Source of the DNA: Pelobates cultripes
Lineage: Eukaryota > Chordata > Amphibia > Anura > Pelobatidae
DNA: 64,000 bases
Direction: 5' to 3'
NCBI GenBank assembly: GCA_933207985.1
Contig: OW240920.1
Location: 145,772,981-145,836,980, forward strand
Numbering within the stretch: the stretch's first letter is position 1; every line of letters starts with the position of its first letter. The notes under the pieces were generated by a model. It saw only the letters and a list, made by a program, of their open reading frames with translations, was not told where the DNA came from and made no database searches. Below, one piece after another: positions 30,453 to 42,723 of the stretch. The translations under genes and the position numbers were made by a program.

Positions 30453-31777
30453 TCAGTCTCACCTTCCCCTAATCTTAAAGAGAAAGCTACACTGGTTTAC
30501 AGGGGAGCATTGCAGAGGGTTCGATATTTGCTTTGATTGGCACCAGTACTACGTCCTGCCCTAAGCTTGCAATGTCTGTACACAGACTGCCAGATGTCAT
30601 TCTAGATCTTTTAGTTAAATCCCACGTACTTGCAGTGTTAATGAGTTAAATCCTGTGATTTACACCAGTTACGGTCATGGTGCCCCGTAACAAACATTCA
30701 GAGGTTTGCACTCAGGACTCGGAGCTAGCAACCAAAGCCTTACACAGAGGTAGCATTTCTGGATAATCAATCTTTTGTTCCTGAGAGCCCCTCACTCAAC
30801 ATTCTCAGCCTAACCCCCCTCAACTCATGAGGAGCCTAAATTCTCTTGACCTCCAGCGACTGTCAACTCTCATCCATCCCTACCTTCTCCTGTTATAATA
30901 ATAACAATGGTGTCGCTGTCACATGGATTGCAAGCTCTGTTCCTTTTCTAGATATGCACTGATGGCAGAGTTACCCTCTCAATAAGCGAGGCAGCCCATT
31001 ATCCGCAATCCTGTTTATTTTATTGATCACAGAACCTTCATTAAAAGCCGAAGTCCAGCCATCGATCTTCTAGAAATGGAAGCTGGGCATATTCACCATA
31101 TGACCACCACTGTATCGTTAAAGTCTCAAGCCATCAAGTTTGTCAAAAAACGGAGATTGCAAAAGCTGCAGATCTCGTGTCTGCAGCTTTTTCAAGCCCT
31201 CAATTTCTGTCTCTCGAATTTATCTCCACTGAGCAAAACAAACCAGAAAGTAACAGGACCTGTTTGACAGCCAGGCGGTGTAAGAAGATTAATTTATAAA
31301 AGTGTCAATTTCTATTGAAATCTGCATTTTATGTAAAATGAAAACTAGAGGACACACTCTTCATGGGTTTAGAATGTTCCTTTACTGTCAGCCTATATGC
31401 ATTAAACATTGGGTTAAGACCCAGATTACCCACAGTCAGTATATAAAACACACAGAGATCCGTGGCTTCAGACCTTATAATGTAGGAATACTGAGACATG
31501 TTATTTGGTCCAATTTGAGGTTCTTTAACATTTTTACTAGACTCTAGTAGTTGGAGAAAGGCATCTCAAAACAACCATCACTCATCCTGTCTTAAGAGCA
31601 CACACTAACGTTAAAATATGCATTGCTTTAGGGCATTATTGCCATTTATATAGCGCCAACAGATTATGTAGCGCTTTACAATATTATGAGAGGGGGATAG
31701 CAATATTTACTGACAAATCACAGGATAATGCTATTAAATAAGGCCTAAAATATTCTAATTCCCCAAAATCCTCAAAG
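30453..31777. other. Non-coding DNA with one small repeat fragment
   Basis: Nothing coding. At about 31640-31682 'atttatatagcgccaacaga' followed by 'tgtagcgctttacaat' is a short interspersed repeat fragment widespread in amphibians; a diverged copy is at 36470-36515. Confidence 0.55.
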
Positions 31778-31782
31778 GGGTT

Positions 31783-32676
31783 TGTAGCGGAGCTGCAATA
31801 TTAAATTCCACGATCTCCGCTGGTAAAGAAGGTAATCCACAGTCAAGCGCTGAAAAGTAAGGCAATATCCCAAATCCCCCAGTAACCGGACGAAACACAG
31901 TTCTGGGAGTAAACTGAGGTTTTTATTCACAGCTCCAGTATTTATGCAAGTCCCCATGCAAGGGGTTTCCCTACTGACATAGCAGGGGTAATACAGTAGG
32001 GGACTACATGGGGGACCTAACATTCAGAGCATTTCTCCCATCAAGCACTGCTGGACGAGAAGGATACTCCCCCACTGCAATATACCGTTAAGTGGATTAT
32101 CCCTCCGTGCAGCAGAACCGGCATTTTACATTTAAATATATAACTTTAACAATATTTAGTCCATTTAAACGAACGGACATTCGGTAGATAGCTGGGGTCT
32201 GAGTGCAAATTTCGTGGGAATACCGCTCAGATCCCAGCATTAATAACCGAACGCCGCACGAAATACACTTTGCCATTGAGTTCGCCTAAAAGTACCAAAC
32301 ACCGATGGGGAACCATAATAACGAAAGACCCGAGCTCCCGAACGGCCTGGAATTCCAGCGGTGAGACAAAGGATCCAAGATGGCCGACCGCCGCGTGGTC
32401 GGAAGCCGAACGACGGCCACCTAGGAAAGTCTCTAATTACCGAGCGCAACACTGTGTGTGGGCTATTAGGGGGTAGCTCATTCGGTTCATGAACAGCCAG
32501 TAAAGTCGCTGTTCGTGAAACGAAATACATGAATGCTAGCGGCTTTCGGCTGCTAGCATACAAATTCTATGCACATAACAGTATCAACCAAGGTTACAGA
32601 TACATTACAGCGGTTATTACAGACAACCTTTTTATACAGATAGTCCAGCATCCTACAAGTGGCTAGGTTTGGCACA
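31783..32676 (-). mobile_element. Solo LTR, TSD gggtt
   Basis: Begins TGTAGCGGAGCTGC and ends AGGTTTGGCACA, flanked by gggtt at 31778-31782 and 32677-32681. On the minus strand a TATAAAAAGG lies near the right end and an AATAAA (gtgaataaaaacc) at about 31920, so the LTR reads leftward. It is about 95% identical to the LTR at 55305-56190. Its gag-pol interior is absent, so it is a product of LTR-LTR recombination. Confidence 0.88.
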
Positions 32677-33139
32677 GGGTTCATCATTAAATCTAAAATA
32701 AAATTTGAGAAAATACTGTCCCTGTCTTTCCCCAACACGCTGCGTCTTCACAATTGTATCATTAATTTATCTTCTTATATCTTTACTAAACAAGTAATAA
32801 ACTGCTTTCATGTATCGAATTGTCAAAAATCACATAAAACGTTACAAACAGACAAACAATGAAAGACAAAGCCGTGTCTCACACATGACAATCATTGCTT
32901 AGCATTGTGTGTATCAGGGTCACAGTCCAAACAAACAAGCGTTTATTTTCTATCGAATGACACATCAGCTGCCGAAACGACGCTAACTGCATGTATAGAT
33001 GGCATTGGAAAGAGTTTATTAAAGCCAGTATGGAACAACATTGCCAAACTCAGAGACACCTAAACATAATGCCAAAGGCAGCCATTCCCAGGGGGTAATA
33101 AGCTTAAACATGACCAAACCAGCCAACATCAATATGGGT

Positions 33140-33308
33140 ATTACATGGGGCAATACACAGCGTGTGTTATACCGAGAGGGGCAATACACAGCGTGTGTTA
33201 TACCGAGAGGGGCAATACACAGCGTGTGTTATACCGAGAGGGGCAATACACAGCGTGTGTTACACAGAGAGGGGGGCTCTGTGCGTTACACAGAGAGGGG
33301 GGGCTGTG
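33140..33308. repeat. 31-bp tandem array cut by assembly gap
   Basis: At least five copies of 'ggcaatacacagcgtgtgtt' + 'ataccgagagg' run into the N block. The array probably caused the contig break. Confidence 0.9.
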
Positions 33309-33408
33309 NNNNNNNNNNNNNNNNNNNNNNNNNNNNNNNNNNNNNNNNNNNNNNNNNNNNNNNNNNNNNNNNNNNNNNNNNNNNNNNNNNNNNNNNNNNN
33401 NNNNNNNN
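33309..33408. other. Assembly gap of 100 N
   Basis: Exactly 100 N, a conventional placeholder for a gap of unknown size. The left flank is a tandem array and the right flank is the middle of a retrotransposon integrase, so the two sides are unrelated. Confidence 0.99.
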
Positions 33409-34288
33409 GAATTGGCTGAGCAAGCTACTGACAAGATTAATGAAAATAACAAGCGAAGATATGATTCCAAAATACTTTATGAAGACATTCAGCCTGGAGA
33501 TAAAGTACTCTTGAGAAACAGGGGAGTTCCAGGGAAGCATAAATTAGCAGATCGCTGGAGAGACAGACACTCTCTTTGAGGTTATTTCCAAAGTTCCCAG
33601 GATCCCTGTGTATCAAATTAAAGGGCCTGAGGGTAGGATCAAAGCTTTGCATATAAATTACCTATTGCCTTCTCTGATGAAAATTCTAATTTGGAGAAAA
33701 ACTCTGGTGAAGCCAATAAGAATTCCAGCATACAGCCTCTCTTAGAAACGGACTCAGAAGACAACCCTGAAGAAGGTCCCAGCGGGCATCGCCAACTAAC
33801 GATATAGAAGAGGCTACTGTTACAAGCCCTGAAAGAAACTACTGGACAGTGCCAGAAACACAGTTGGTCCCTTCTACCTCTGCTCCTTCTCCTTCTTCCT
33901 CCTCATCCGGATTGAATCCTGAAAGTCCCAGCTTTGTCCCTCATACACCAGTTAGGAACTCTAACTCTATGCGAGGATCTGGACCGCTGTTCCCAATGGT
34001 GTGGGTGAAAGACCCTGTGATGAAGAAATTAGTGGACAACCACAGAGCAACCTAGGTAGAGGCAGAAGAAATCGGAGGACCCCGAGATTCTTGACCTATA
34101 ACAACATTGGGGAACCCACCTTTTTTCAGGACCCCCTCAATGTTAATCAATGTATTGCATATTTTGACTGAAATATTGAGTGATAGAATTTCCCTGTATT
34201 AGATTGTATTGTGCCATCTTGCAAAATGGTTATAAACCGGATGGACTGCTCCTGTCAGTGGAAGGCAAGGATTCTACAGAGGGGAGGA
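33409..34288 (+). pseudogene. Ty3/gypsy retrotransposon integrase C-terminus, broken
   Basis: From 33409 the frame encodes ELAEQATDKINENNKRRYDS followed by PGDKVLLRN and KHKLADRW, the standard C-terminal segment of gypsy-class integrases. A frame disruption follows near 33555-33580. The continuation in another frame contains VYQIKGPEGR and ALHINYLLPS, the usual end of this domain. A Ser/Pro-rich tail in yet another frame ends at 34055. A purine tract (agaggggagga) precedes the LTR. The 5' part is lost in the gap. Frameshifts mean the copy is dead. Confidence 0.85.
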
Positions 34289-34890
34289 TGTAACAAAAAT
34301 ACAACCACAGTCTGTTGAATTTTACCCGAATGGCGTCGTATTTCACTGAACAAAGTTGAACTTTAGGTCAGCTAGGCTAAAACTCCCCCGAGTGAAGAGA
34401 GCAACTACATAGAATACAAACTATGCTGATTGTCTTAAATAGACAAAAAAATAAAATGTAACATACTTCTATATTTTGCTGTTTTGCTTTAAGTTTGAGT
34501 CTTAAACTTTTGCCCTTTCCCTGTCATGTGAGGAGGAAGGGCTAGAGTGGCAGGAAGAAGAGGTCAAGGGGGAAGCCATGTTCTCTGAGTCTGCATAAAA
34601 GAAAGCGTGTTCCTAAATGTTTCAATTATCTATTCCTGCTGGGACGGTGAAATAAAAACAGGGGAATGCTAGTGCACTGCTACTACAAGAAGTTGGAGAC
34701 TGTCTGCTGCTCTGCTAGGAGAATTAGAAGACTTATTTAATGTTCAGCTCCCTGCAGATTCTGGAACTTTTTACAGTAGTGTGAATGAGCTTTTGCATCC
34801 TGTTAGCAGAAGGAAGAGAAAGGATTGCCATTGCTGCTCTGCTGCTGTCATACATTATGCTGGATTTCTCTAGAGAGATATGCAGTTACA
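34289..34890 (+). mobile_element. 3' LTR of the gypsy element
   Basis: Starts TGTAACAAAAATACAACC directly after the polypurine tract and ends GTTACA, an inverted match of its TGTAAC start. A TATA-like 'gcataaaag' lies at 34593 and AATAAA at 34651-34656, in the right order for U3-R. The right boundary is inferred from the inverted end only, because the 5' LTR is not in the assembly. Confidence 0.7.
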
Positions 34891-34954
34891 GAAGTCACTC
34901 ACAGGTACTGTCTTCAGAGATTCCTTCAGGATTCTCCCTTATCTGGGTAGTTCT

Positions 34955-37035
34955 CAGGGGCGGACTGACCACTTGGGCAGAATGATCATGGCCCGAGGCA
35001 GTCAGGGGCCCAGCTGGTTGAACAGCCATGCACTCTCTCTGGCAAAATTGCACATCAAGTCTCTGAAGTGACCCCCTCACCTTCTGAGTGAGACCTGGCA
35101 GCAATCTTGCTGTGTACCAGGACTCCTCCATCCTTTTCCTGTGCGGAGCTCCCGTGTGAGGAGGCAGGGCCAAGGGGAAGGGAAGTTACATCACTTCCTG
35201 CCCCTTCTTTCCTGCTGAGTGGCTGAAGCAGCAGGTATGTAAATCCTTCAGGCCCCCCTTCACTAACCTCAACCCCCATCTCCCTCAGCCCCAGGCCCCC
35301 TCCATCCACCTCAGCCCCCATCTCTCTCAGCACCCACTTCACCCTCCACCCACCTTAGCCCCCATCTCCCTCAGCATCCACCTCAGCCCCAGGCCACCCT
35401 CCACCTACCTCAGCCCCTATCTCCATCAGCATCTGCCTCAGCCCCCATCTCCATCAGCATCTGCCTCAGCCCCCATCTCCATCAGCATCTGCCTCAGCCC
35501 CCATCTCCATCAGCATCTGCCTCAGCCCCCATCTCATCAATCGCCTCCCAGCCCCCATCTCCATCAGCATCGCCTCAGCCCCCATCTCCATCAGCATCTG
35601 CCTCAGCCCCCATCTCCATCAGCATCTGCCTCAGCCCCCATCTCCATCAGCATCTGCCTCAGCCCCCATCTCCATCAGCATCTGCCTCAGCCCCCATCTC
35701 TATTAGCACCTACCTTACCCCCTATGTCCCCCAGCACCCACTTAAGCCTGCCTTCACCCATCTCCCCCAGCACTCACCTCACACTCCATCTACACCAGGA
35801 CCCAGCTCAGCCCACATCTCCCTCAGCACCTTATCCCCTCTCTACCCACCTCCCCTTTACTTACCTCAGTCCCCATCTCCCTCAGAATCCACTCCTATCC
35901 CACCCTTCAGCCTCCTCAGCCCCATTCCCAATTCATCCACATCAGCCCCATTTCCCCTTTCACCCACCACAGCTCCTATTTTTCCCTGTACCCACCTCAG
36001 AACCTATCCCTCCCTGCACCGACTGTAGCCCCTATACCTTCCACCACCCAGTATAGCCCCTATCACTCCTGCATGCACTGCAGCCACTATACCCCCATGC
36101 ACATACTACAGCTCATATCCCCACACGCAAACACTGAAGACACTATCCACACGCACAAACAATCTGCAGCCTTTTTATCCCTCAGACAGTAGAGCCTCTA
36201 TTATCCAAACAAACACTCACTACAGCTCCAGTTTCCCACAGACGCCTACTATCCCACACACATACAACAGGCCCTACCACTCACACTGCAATACAACCAG
36301 CCATCTCCATCCACATACTACACTGAAAAGAGACTCATCGACACACGCAAGCCCACCAGGAGCATCACTGTATACACACAATCCCACAAGCAACAACCCC
36401 ACACATGGAAAACCCCACCATTGCAATACTGCATACAGCCTCCTTACACACACGCAATTAATACAACCATTTATATAGTGCCAATATATTTTTCAGCGTA
36501 GTACAATAGGTAAAAGAATACAAAAAATTCTAACACATGTTGACATACAAGAACACAACATCACACGCAGCATCCCACACACTGAACCCCCACTAGTAGC
36601 CTACCAACACATGTTTGGAGGCTACTTGTATGGACTTGTATGATGGAAAATAAATGTGGGGGATGCTGCTTGTGATGTCACCAGCAAACACAGAGGAAGC
36701 GTGTAATTACATTTTCTTTATTTCTTTATTATAGTGGGGATGGAGCATGCCAGTAAGTTTACTCCATTCAACAGTGTTTTATTAAAATACTGTTTTTGGT
36801 TGGATTAACCTAATAAAAGCAGCTCAGACCCTGTTTGGAGGCTTTGCAAGTGGTAGTCATGACTGTGTGGTTCTCACACCGCCATTATGGGTGCAGGGCA
36901 GCATACATATAATATCTTTGTGAGAGACACACAAAGAAGTGGAAAAGAGTAGCAGTAGTCAAAAAACTTTGCACCAGAAAGGGGCCCTTTGTCTCCCATT
37001 GCCCGAAGGCTCTGTTAGTTGTCAGTCCGCCCCTG
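34955..37035. mobile_element. hAT element, 15-bp perfect TIR, contains a minisatellite
   Basis: CAGGGGCGGACTGAC at the left is repeated in perfect inversion at the right (GTCAGTCCGCCCCTG). Flanking 8-mers gtagttct and gtagcgct match at 6 of 8 positions, a decayed hAT target duplication. The 2.1-kb interior has no transposase. Much of it (35230-36060) is a C-rich array. Confidence 0.85.
35230..36060. repeat. C-rich minisatellite inside the hAT
   Basis: The core 35400-35700 repeats 'cagcccccatctccatcagc' + 'atctgcct' (28 bp) about ten times. Flanks are diverged 'cacctcagcccc' units. The array lies wholly within the hAT element 34955-37035. Confidence 0.9.
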
Positions 37036-37728
37036 GTAGCGCTACCTACACCTAAGGGCCCCAACGTTGTGCACATAATTTACCTACAGGCATGGCCAGA
37101 TTAACAGCCCAGTGGGCCTGGTGCTGACAATTATGACGTGCCTAATTAAAGAATCATATCGACCAAAAACACTCCCAAGCATCATGTATCTGATGGAGAT
37201 GGTGCTGGAGAGAAAGAAAACAGCAGCTATAAGAAAACAAATACCCTAGGCTAATCTCTCTCTAATTTATGTTTTCATCTTTCAAGTAAACCCATAACCC
37301 CTAACAGCAGTGTCCAGTCAAGCAGGAAGTCAATGGGCATGGTAAAAGGGTGTGCCACTGACACAAATCACGTAACTTGCTAAAAGGGGCGAAACATGCC
37401 CAAAAAGAGGACATGTCTGCTCAAAGAATTAGAAGGCCAGCCTGGCATGAATGCATGTCAGGCTGCCTGCCAATCATGCAGCTGGCCAACTAAGGGCATA
37501 CTATGCAGACAGCACCCTGAGCTTGGCATAAACGCATCTAATGATGCGCTCGGTCAACACTTTACAAGGACCGTCCCCTAGCACTCGCCGGTCCACTTGT
37601 CTCCTTACCTTCTTACTAGCAGGCAGACGCTCCTGGTATATAGTCTGGGACAGAGAAAAGCTGTATGTAGTGCGTGTAGAAGAAAGGGAACATGCCACAG
37701 TGTTAGAGAGACCAAAGTCAGCATTACC

Positions 37729-38329
37729 TTAAAGGATCACTATAGGGTCAGGAACACAAACATGAATTCCTGACCCCATAGTGTTAACACCACCATCTAA
37801 CCCCCCTGGCCCCCTCATGCCTCCATAAATATAGTAAAAGTCTTACTGTATTCAAGCCTGAAGCTGTAACTCTGCATGCTGTTAGACTCAGAAAAACAAG
37901 CAGTCTGCTGACATCATTAGAAGTGGTGGCCTGATCCAATCACAGTGCTTCCCCATAGGATTGGCTGAGACTGACAAAATGGCAGATCAGGGGCAGAGCC
38001 AGCATGATTCAAACACAGCCCTGGCCAATCAGCATCTCCTCATAGACATGAATTGAATAAATGAATCTCTATGAGGAAAGTTCAGTGTCTACATGCAGAG
38101 GGAGGAGACACTGCATGTTTGGATGCATTTTAGGCAGCCATGACCCAGGAAGGATCTCTAACAGCCATCTAAGGAGTGGCCAGTGAAGTTATCACTAGGC
38201 TGTAATGTAAACACTGCATTTTCTCTGAAAAGACCGTGCTTACAGCAAAAAGCCTGATGGTAATGATTCTACTCACCAGAACAAATTCAATAAGCTGTAG
38301 TTGTTCTGGTGACTATAGTGTCCCTTTAA
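37729..38329. mobile_element. TTAA-flanked MITE, subfamily 1, nested in hAT
   Basis: Starts TTAAAGGATCACTATAGGG and ends ACTATAGTGTCCCTTTAA, with TTAA duplications. It is a longer copy of the element at 1997-2544, sharing interior blocks such as 'agaagtggtggcctgatc' and 'gccaatcagcatctcctca'. Confidence 0.88.
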
Positions 38330-38589
38330 CTATATTCGTTGTCAGCCAGTCCACACAAGTTTTGTTCCCATACATCCCTCTTAAGTTTCCATACATAAGT
38401 AAGAGTATGTGAAAAGTAGTTAGGGTTGCCAGCTTTCTTGGAACAACATACCGGCCTTACTAATTTGCATAATGAAATATGTATGGGTGACATCACATGA
38501 TGGAAATCACAAGGAGTGACATAAGAGAAAATGCTGTAAAATCACCAAAAAACTACTTAGTTTGATTATGCTGTATAGATGGATTCCTC

Positions 38590-40610
38590 CCAGTGCCCCT
38601 ATGTGTCGATTACTCTAGGTCTCAGTGTTCCTATGTATCAGTGTCTCAGTGCCCCATGTCTCCCAGTGTGCCCTAGTGTCGTGTCCCCAGGTCTCCCAGT
38701 GACCCTATATATCACAGTGTCCCTATGTATCACAGTGTCTCAATGCCCCATGTCTCCCTGTGTCCTCCAGTATTCCCATGTGTCTATGTCCCCATGTATA
38801 TGGCATTAGAACACTAGGAAGACGGGGAGACCTGGGGACACGGGGAGACCTAGGGACACAGAGACACAAGTGACACTGGGAAACTAGGGGACACTGGGAA
38901 AACAGGGGACACTTGAAGACATGGGGACACAGACACTAGAGACACTGGCTGGGGGACATGGGGACATTGAGACATGTGGGCACTGGGAGACATGGGGACA
39001 CTGAGACACCAGGGCCACATACACTAGGGACACTAGCTTGGAGACATGGGCACATTGAGACACTTGAGGCACTGGGAGACATGGAGGCACTAGGAGACAT
39101 GGGGACAGTGAGACACTAGGAGACTAGGGGTCACTGGGAGACTAGGGGCACTGAGACACCAGGGACACTGGCTGGGAGACATGAGGACACTGTGTCCCCA
39201 TGTGTCTGTGTCATAATGTCTCCCAATGTCCCTTAGTGTCCCCTTGTGTCTGTGTCATAATGTCTCCCAATGTCCCTAAGTGTCTCAGTGTCTGCCATAA
39301 TGTCTCCCAATGTCCCTTAGTGTCTCAGTGTCTGCTATAATGTCTCCCAGTGCCCCTTAGTGTCTCAGTGTCTGCCATAATGTCTCCCAATGTCCCTTAG
39401 TGTCCCAGTGTCTGCCATAATGTCTCCCAATGTCCCTTAGTGTCTCAGCGTCTGCCATAATGTCTCCCAATGTCCCTTAGTGTCTCAGTGTCTGCCATAA
39501 TGTCTCCCAGTGCCCCTTAGTGTCTCAGTGTCTGCCATAATGTCTCCCAGTGCCCCTTAGTGTCTCAGTGTCTGCCATAATGTCTCCCAATGTCCCTTAG
39601 TGTCTCAGTGTCTGCCATAATGTCTCCCAATGTCCCCTTAGTGTCTCAGTACCGCTATAATGTCTCCCAGTGTCTCAGTGTTCGCTATAATGTTCCAACG
39701 TCCCCTTAGTGTCTCAGTGTCTGCCATAATGTCTCCTGTAGTGTGTCCCTAGTGTCTCAGTGTTCAAGCTTGTTCCCAGTGTCCCTTAGTGTCTCAGTGT
39801 CCCCATGGTCTCCCAATGTCCCTTAGTGTCTCAGTGTTCGCCATAATGTTCCCAATGTCCCTAGTGCGTCCCAGTGTTCGCCATAATGTCTCCCAATGTC
39901 CCTTAGTGTCTCAGTGTCTGCCATAATGTCTCCCAGTGTCCCTTAGTGTCTCAGTGTCCGCCATAATGTCTCCCAGTGTCCCTTAGTGTCTCAGTGTCCG
40001 CCATAATGTCTCCCAGTGTCCCTTAGTGTCTCAGTGTCTGCCATAATGTCTCCCAATGTCCCATAGTGTTTCAGTGTCTGCCATAATGTCTCCCAGTGCC
40101 CCTTAGTGTCCCAGTGTCTGCTATAATGTCTCCCAGTGTCCCCTAGTGTCTCAGTGTCTGCCATAATGTCTCCCAATGTCCTTTAGTGTCTCAGTGTCTG
40201 CCATAATGTCTCCCAGTATCCCTTAGTGTCTCAGTGTCTGCCATAATGTCTCCCAATGTCCCTTAGTGTCTCAGTGTCTGCCATAATGTCTCCCAGTGTC
40301 CCTTAGTGTCTCAGTGTCTGCCATAATGTCTCACACTGTCCCTTAGTGTCTCAGTGTCTGCCATAATGTCTCCCAGTGTCCCTTAGTGTCTCAGTGTCTG
40401 CCATAATGTCTCCCAATGTCCCTTAGTGTCTCAGTGTCTGCCATAATGTCTCCCAGTGTCCCTTAGTGTCTCAGTGTCAGCCATAATGTCTCCCAATGTC
40501 CCTTAGTGTCTCAGTGTCTGCCATAATGTCTCCCAGTGTCCCTTAGTGTCTCAGTGTCTGCCATATTGTCTCCCAGTGCCCCTTAGTGTCTCAGTGTATG
40601 TCTCCTTGCA
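38590..40610. repeat. 40-bp minisatellite inside the second hAT
   Basis: A regular array of 'ccataatgtctcccagtgtc' + 'ccttagtgtctcagtgtctg' (40 bp) runs from about 39230 to 40600, roughly 34 copies. 38590-39230 holds older diverged units on both strands (the 38820-39190 part is inverted). Irregular copies at 39640-39860 may be consensus errors. Confidence 0.92.
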
Positions 40611-41041
40611 GCCTTTCCCCCCATCCCTTACTTCCCTGAGCTGTAGGCTGTCTCTGCAGGGTGGGGTTGCTGTCTGGACTCTCTGTAGCTGCACCCCTGC
40701 AGATCAGTGAGTATAGATAGGCATGGGAGGGATATGCTGGAACTTCCTATCCCTGCCTGTCTCCACACACAGTGACCCCTACTGGCCAGTGCTGGTATTG
40801 CATAGTAATCTCTTGTTTATACTGAGAAAAATACCAGCATTTGTATTGCCAGTATCACTGCAATATTGGCACCAGCCAGGCAGCCTCAAATACTGGCTGT
40901 GCCAATAAAATAAAAGCCAGGTGGAATCCCTAAGAGTAGTGTGTGAAAAAAAAAATTGTAAAAAAAAAAAAAAATGGGCCTATTCCATGGGCCTGGGCCT
41001 GGAGCTGCAGCTCCATCAGCCCCTACGTTAATCCGGCCCTG

Positions 41042-41400
41042 GGTAGAGTGCTGTGGGGGGGAGGCTGTGTTATTATAGGTAGAGGCTGGGGTGGAGGCTG
41101 TGTTATTATAGGTAGAGTGCTGTATGGGGGGAGAGGCTGTGTTATTATAGGTAGAGTGCTGTATGGGGGGGAGGCTGTGTTATTATAGGTAGAGTGCTGT
41201 ATGGGGTGGAGGCTGTGTTATTATAGGTAGAGTGCTGTATGGGGGGAGAGGCTGTGTTATTATAGGTAGAGTGCTGTATGGGGGGGAGGCTGTGTTATTA
41301 TAGGTAGAGTGCTGTATGGGGAGAGGCTGTGTTATTATAGGTAGAGTGCTGTATGGGGGGAGGCTGTGTCGCTATAGGTAGAGTGCTGTATGGGGGGCGG
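41042..41400. repeat. Minisatellite, 36-38 bp unit
   Basis: About nine copies of 'ggtagagtgctgtatggggg' + 'gaggctgtgttattata'. The array starts exactly at the right end of the hAT 37087-41041. Confidence 0.92.
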
Positions 41401-41785
41401 ACAATAATGAGGTTGATTCCTGTTGTAAGAGGCAGGAAAATGTGAAAACACCCTGTTTTACTGAATTTTAAAACGTCTTTTCTTGAAAAATCTATTTAAC
41501 CAATTGGTTTAGAGTTACCTTTCACATATACCATCTGCCCCGTAACGGAAAAACTAATCTGAAGTGCTGGCCAGAGATTCAGAACTTTATATGCAGCAAA
41601 ATGTACAATTGCTGGAGATATCTATATATATATATATATATATATATAGTGCAGCAAGGTGCGCAGCTAAAGCAGAACATTAGATCACTGGTTGCAGAAC
41701 ATTATGCATTTGTATGCAGAGCAAAATGTATCACTATACAGAGCAATTGATGGAATTTGGTTAGGTCTCTTATAAAGAAATGTTC
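41401..41785. other. Short unique spacer with AT microsatellite
   Basis: Unremarkable sequence between arrays. A (TA)n tract lies at 41624-41648. No exon seen. Confidence 0.7.
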
Positions 41786-42450
41786 ATGTGTGTTGCAGAG
41801 CACTGTCTGTGTTCTTACAGAGCACTGTCTGTGTGTGCGTCGATGTGGTTGCAGAGCGCTGTCTATGTTTCTGTGGTTGCAGAGCGCTGTCTGTGTGTGT
41901 GTGGTTGCAGAGCTCTGTCTGTGTGTGTATGGTTACAGAGCTCTGTCTGTGTGTGTGGTTGCAGAGCGCTGTCTGTGTGTGTGGTTGCAGAGCGCTGTCT
42001 GTGTGTGTGTAGTTGTAGAGCACTGTCTGTGTGTGTGTGTAGTTGCAGAGCTCTGTGTGTGGTTGCAGAGAGCTGTCTGTGTGTGTGTGGTTGCAGAGAG
42101 CTGTCTGTGTGTGTGTGTGGTTGCAGAGAGCTGTCAGTGTGTGTGTGTGGTTGCAGAGAGCTGTCTGTGTGTGTGTGTAGTAGCAGAGCACTGTCTGTGT
42201 GTGTGGTTGCAGAGAGCTGTCTGTGTGTGTGTGGTTGCAGAGCACTGTCTGTGTGTGTGTAGTTGCAGAGCGCTGTCTGTGTGTGTGTGGTTGCAGAGAG
42301 CTGTCAGTGTGTGTGGTTGCAGAGTACTGTCTGTGTGTGTGGTTGCAGAGTACTGTCTGTGTGTGTGTGGTTGCAGAGAGCTGTCTGTGTGTGGTGGATG
42401 TTGTATTCGATTTGTATTGTTACAGAGCACTGTCTGTGCATATTGTGGAG
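41786..42450. repeat. GT-rich minisatellite, unit about 26-30 bp
   Basis: About 24 copies of 'gttgcagagcgctgtctgtg' plus a variable (TG)n. Long frames rich in Cys/Val/Leu on + and in Thr/His on - are translations of the repeat, not genes. Confidence 0.93.
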
Positions 42451-42723
42451 CGAATATTATAGTGTCACTCACAATACTAAGCATTTAAGACCCTTTATTT
42501 AAGGCAAAACTGCTTCCCGTTGCAGACAGTATTTGTATACATGTATGTATGTGTGCAAAATGTGTGTGCAGATGTATGTAATGTACATACAGCATATGTA
42601 GAAAACTAGCCACAATTTCATATCTTCTGAACCGCTCTGCGCCCCATCCCCTGATTCCCACAATTGCACAACAGTTAAAACATTGATTGGCCCCCACCAA
42701 AACTTACATTCTCCGTCTGTCAC

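Larger units (their letters stand above)
37087..41041. mobile_element. Second hAT-like element with internal array and MITE
   Basis: Left end CAGGCATGGCCAGATTAAC; right end GTTAATCCGGCCCTG, whose reverse complement CAGGGCCGGATTAAC matches a common hAT terminus. Both subterminal regions contain 'gggcctgg'. No clean 8-bp target duplication is seen: the right flank is another tandem array. The interior holds a MITE (37729-38329) and a 40-bp array (38590-40610). Confidence 0.65.

Noticed and set aside
41757..42488. 243-codon Cys/Val-rich + frame and Thr/His-rich minus frames
   Set aside because: Products of the GT-rich minisatellite.
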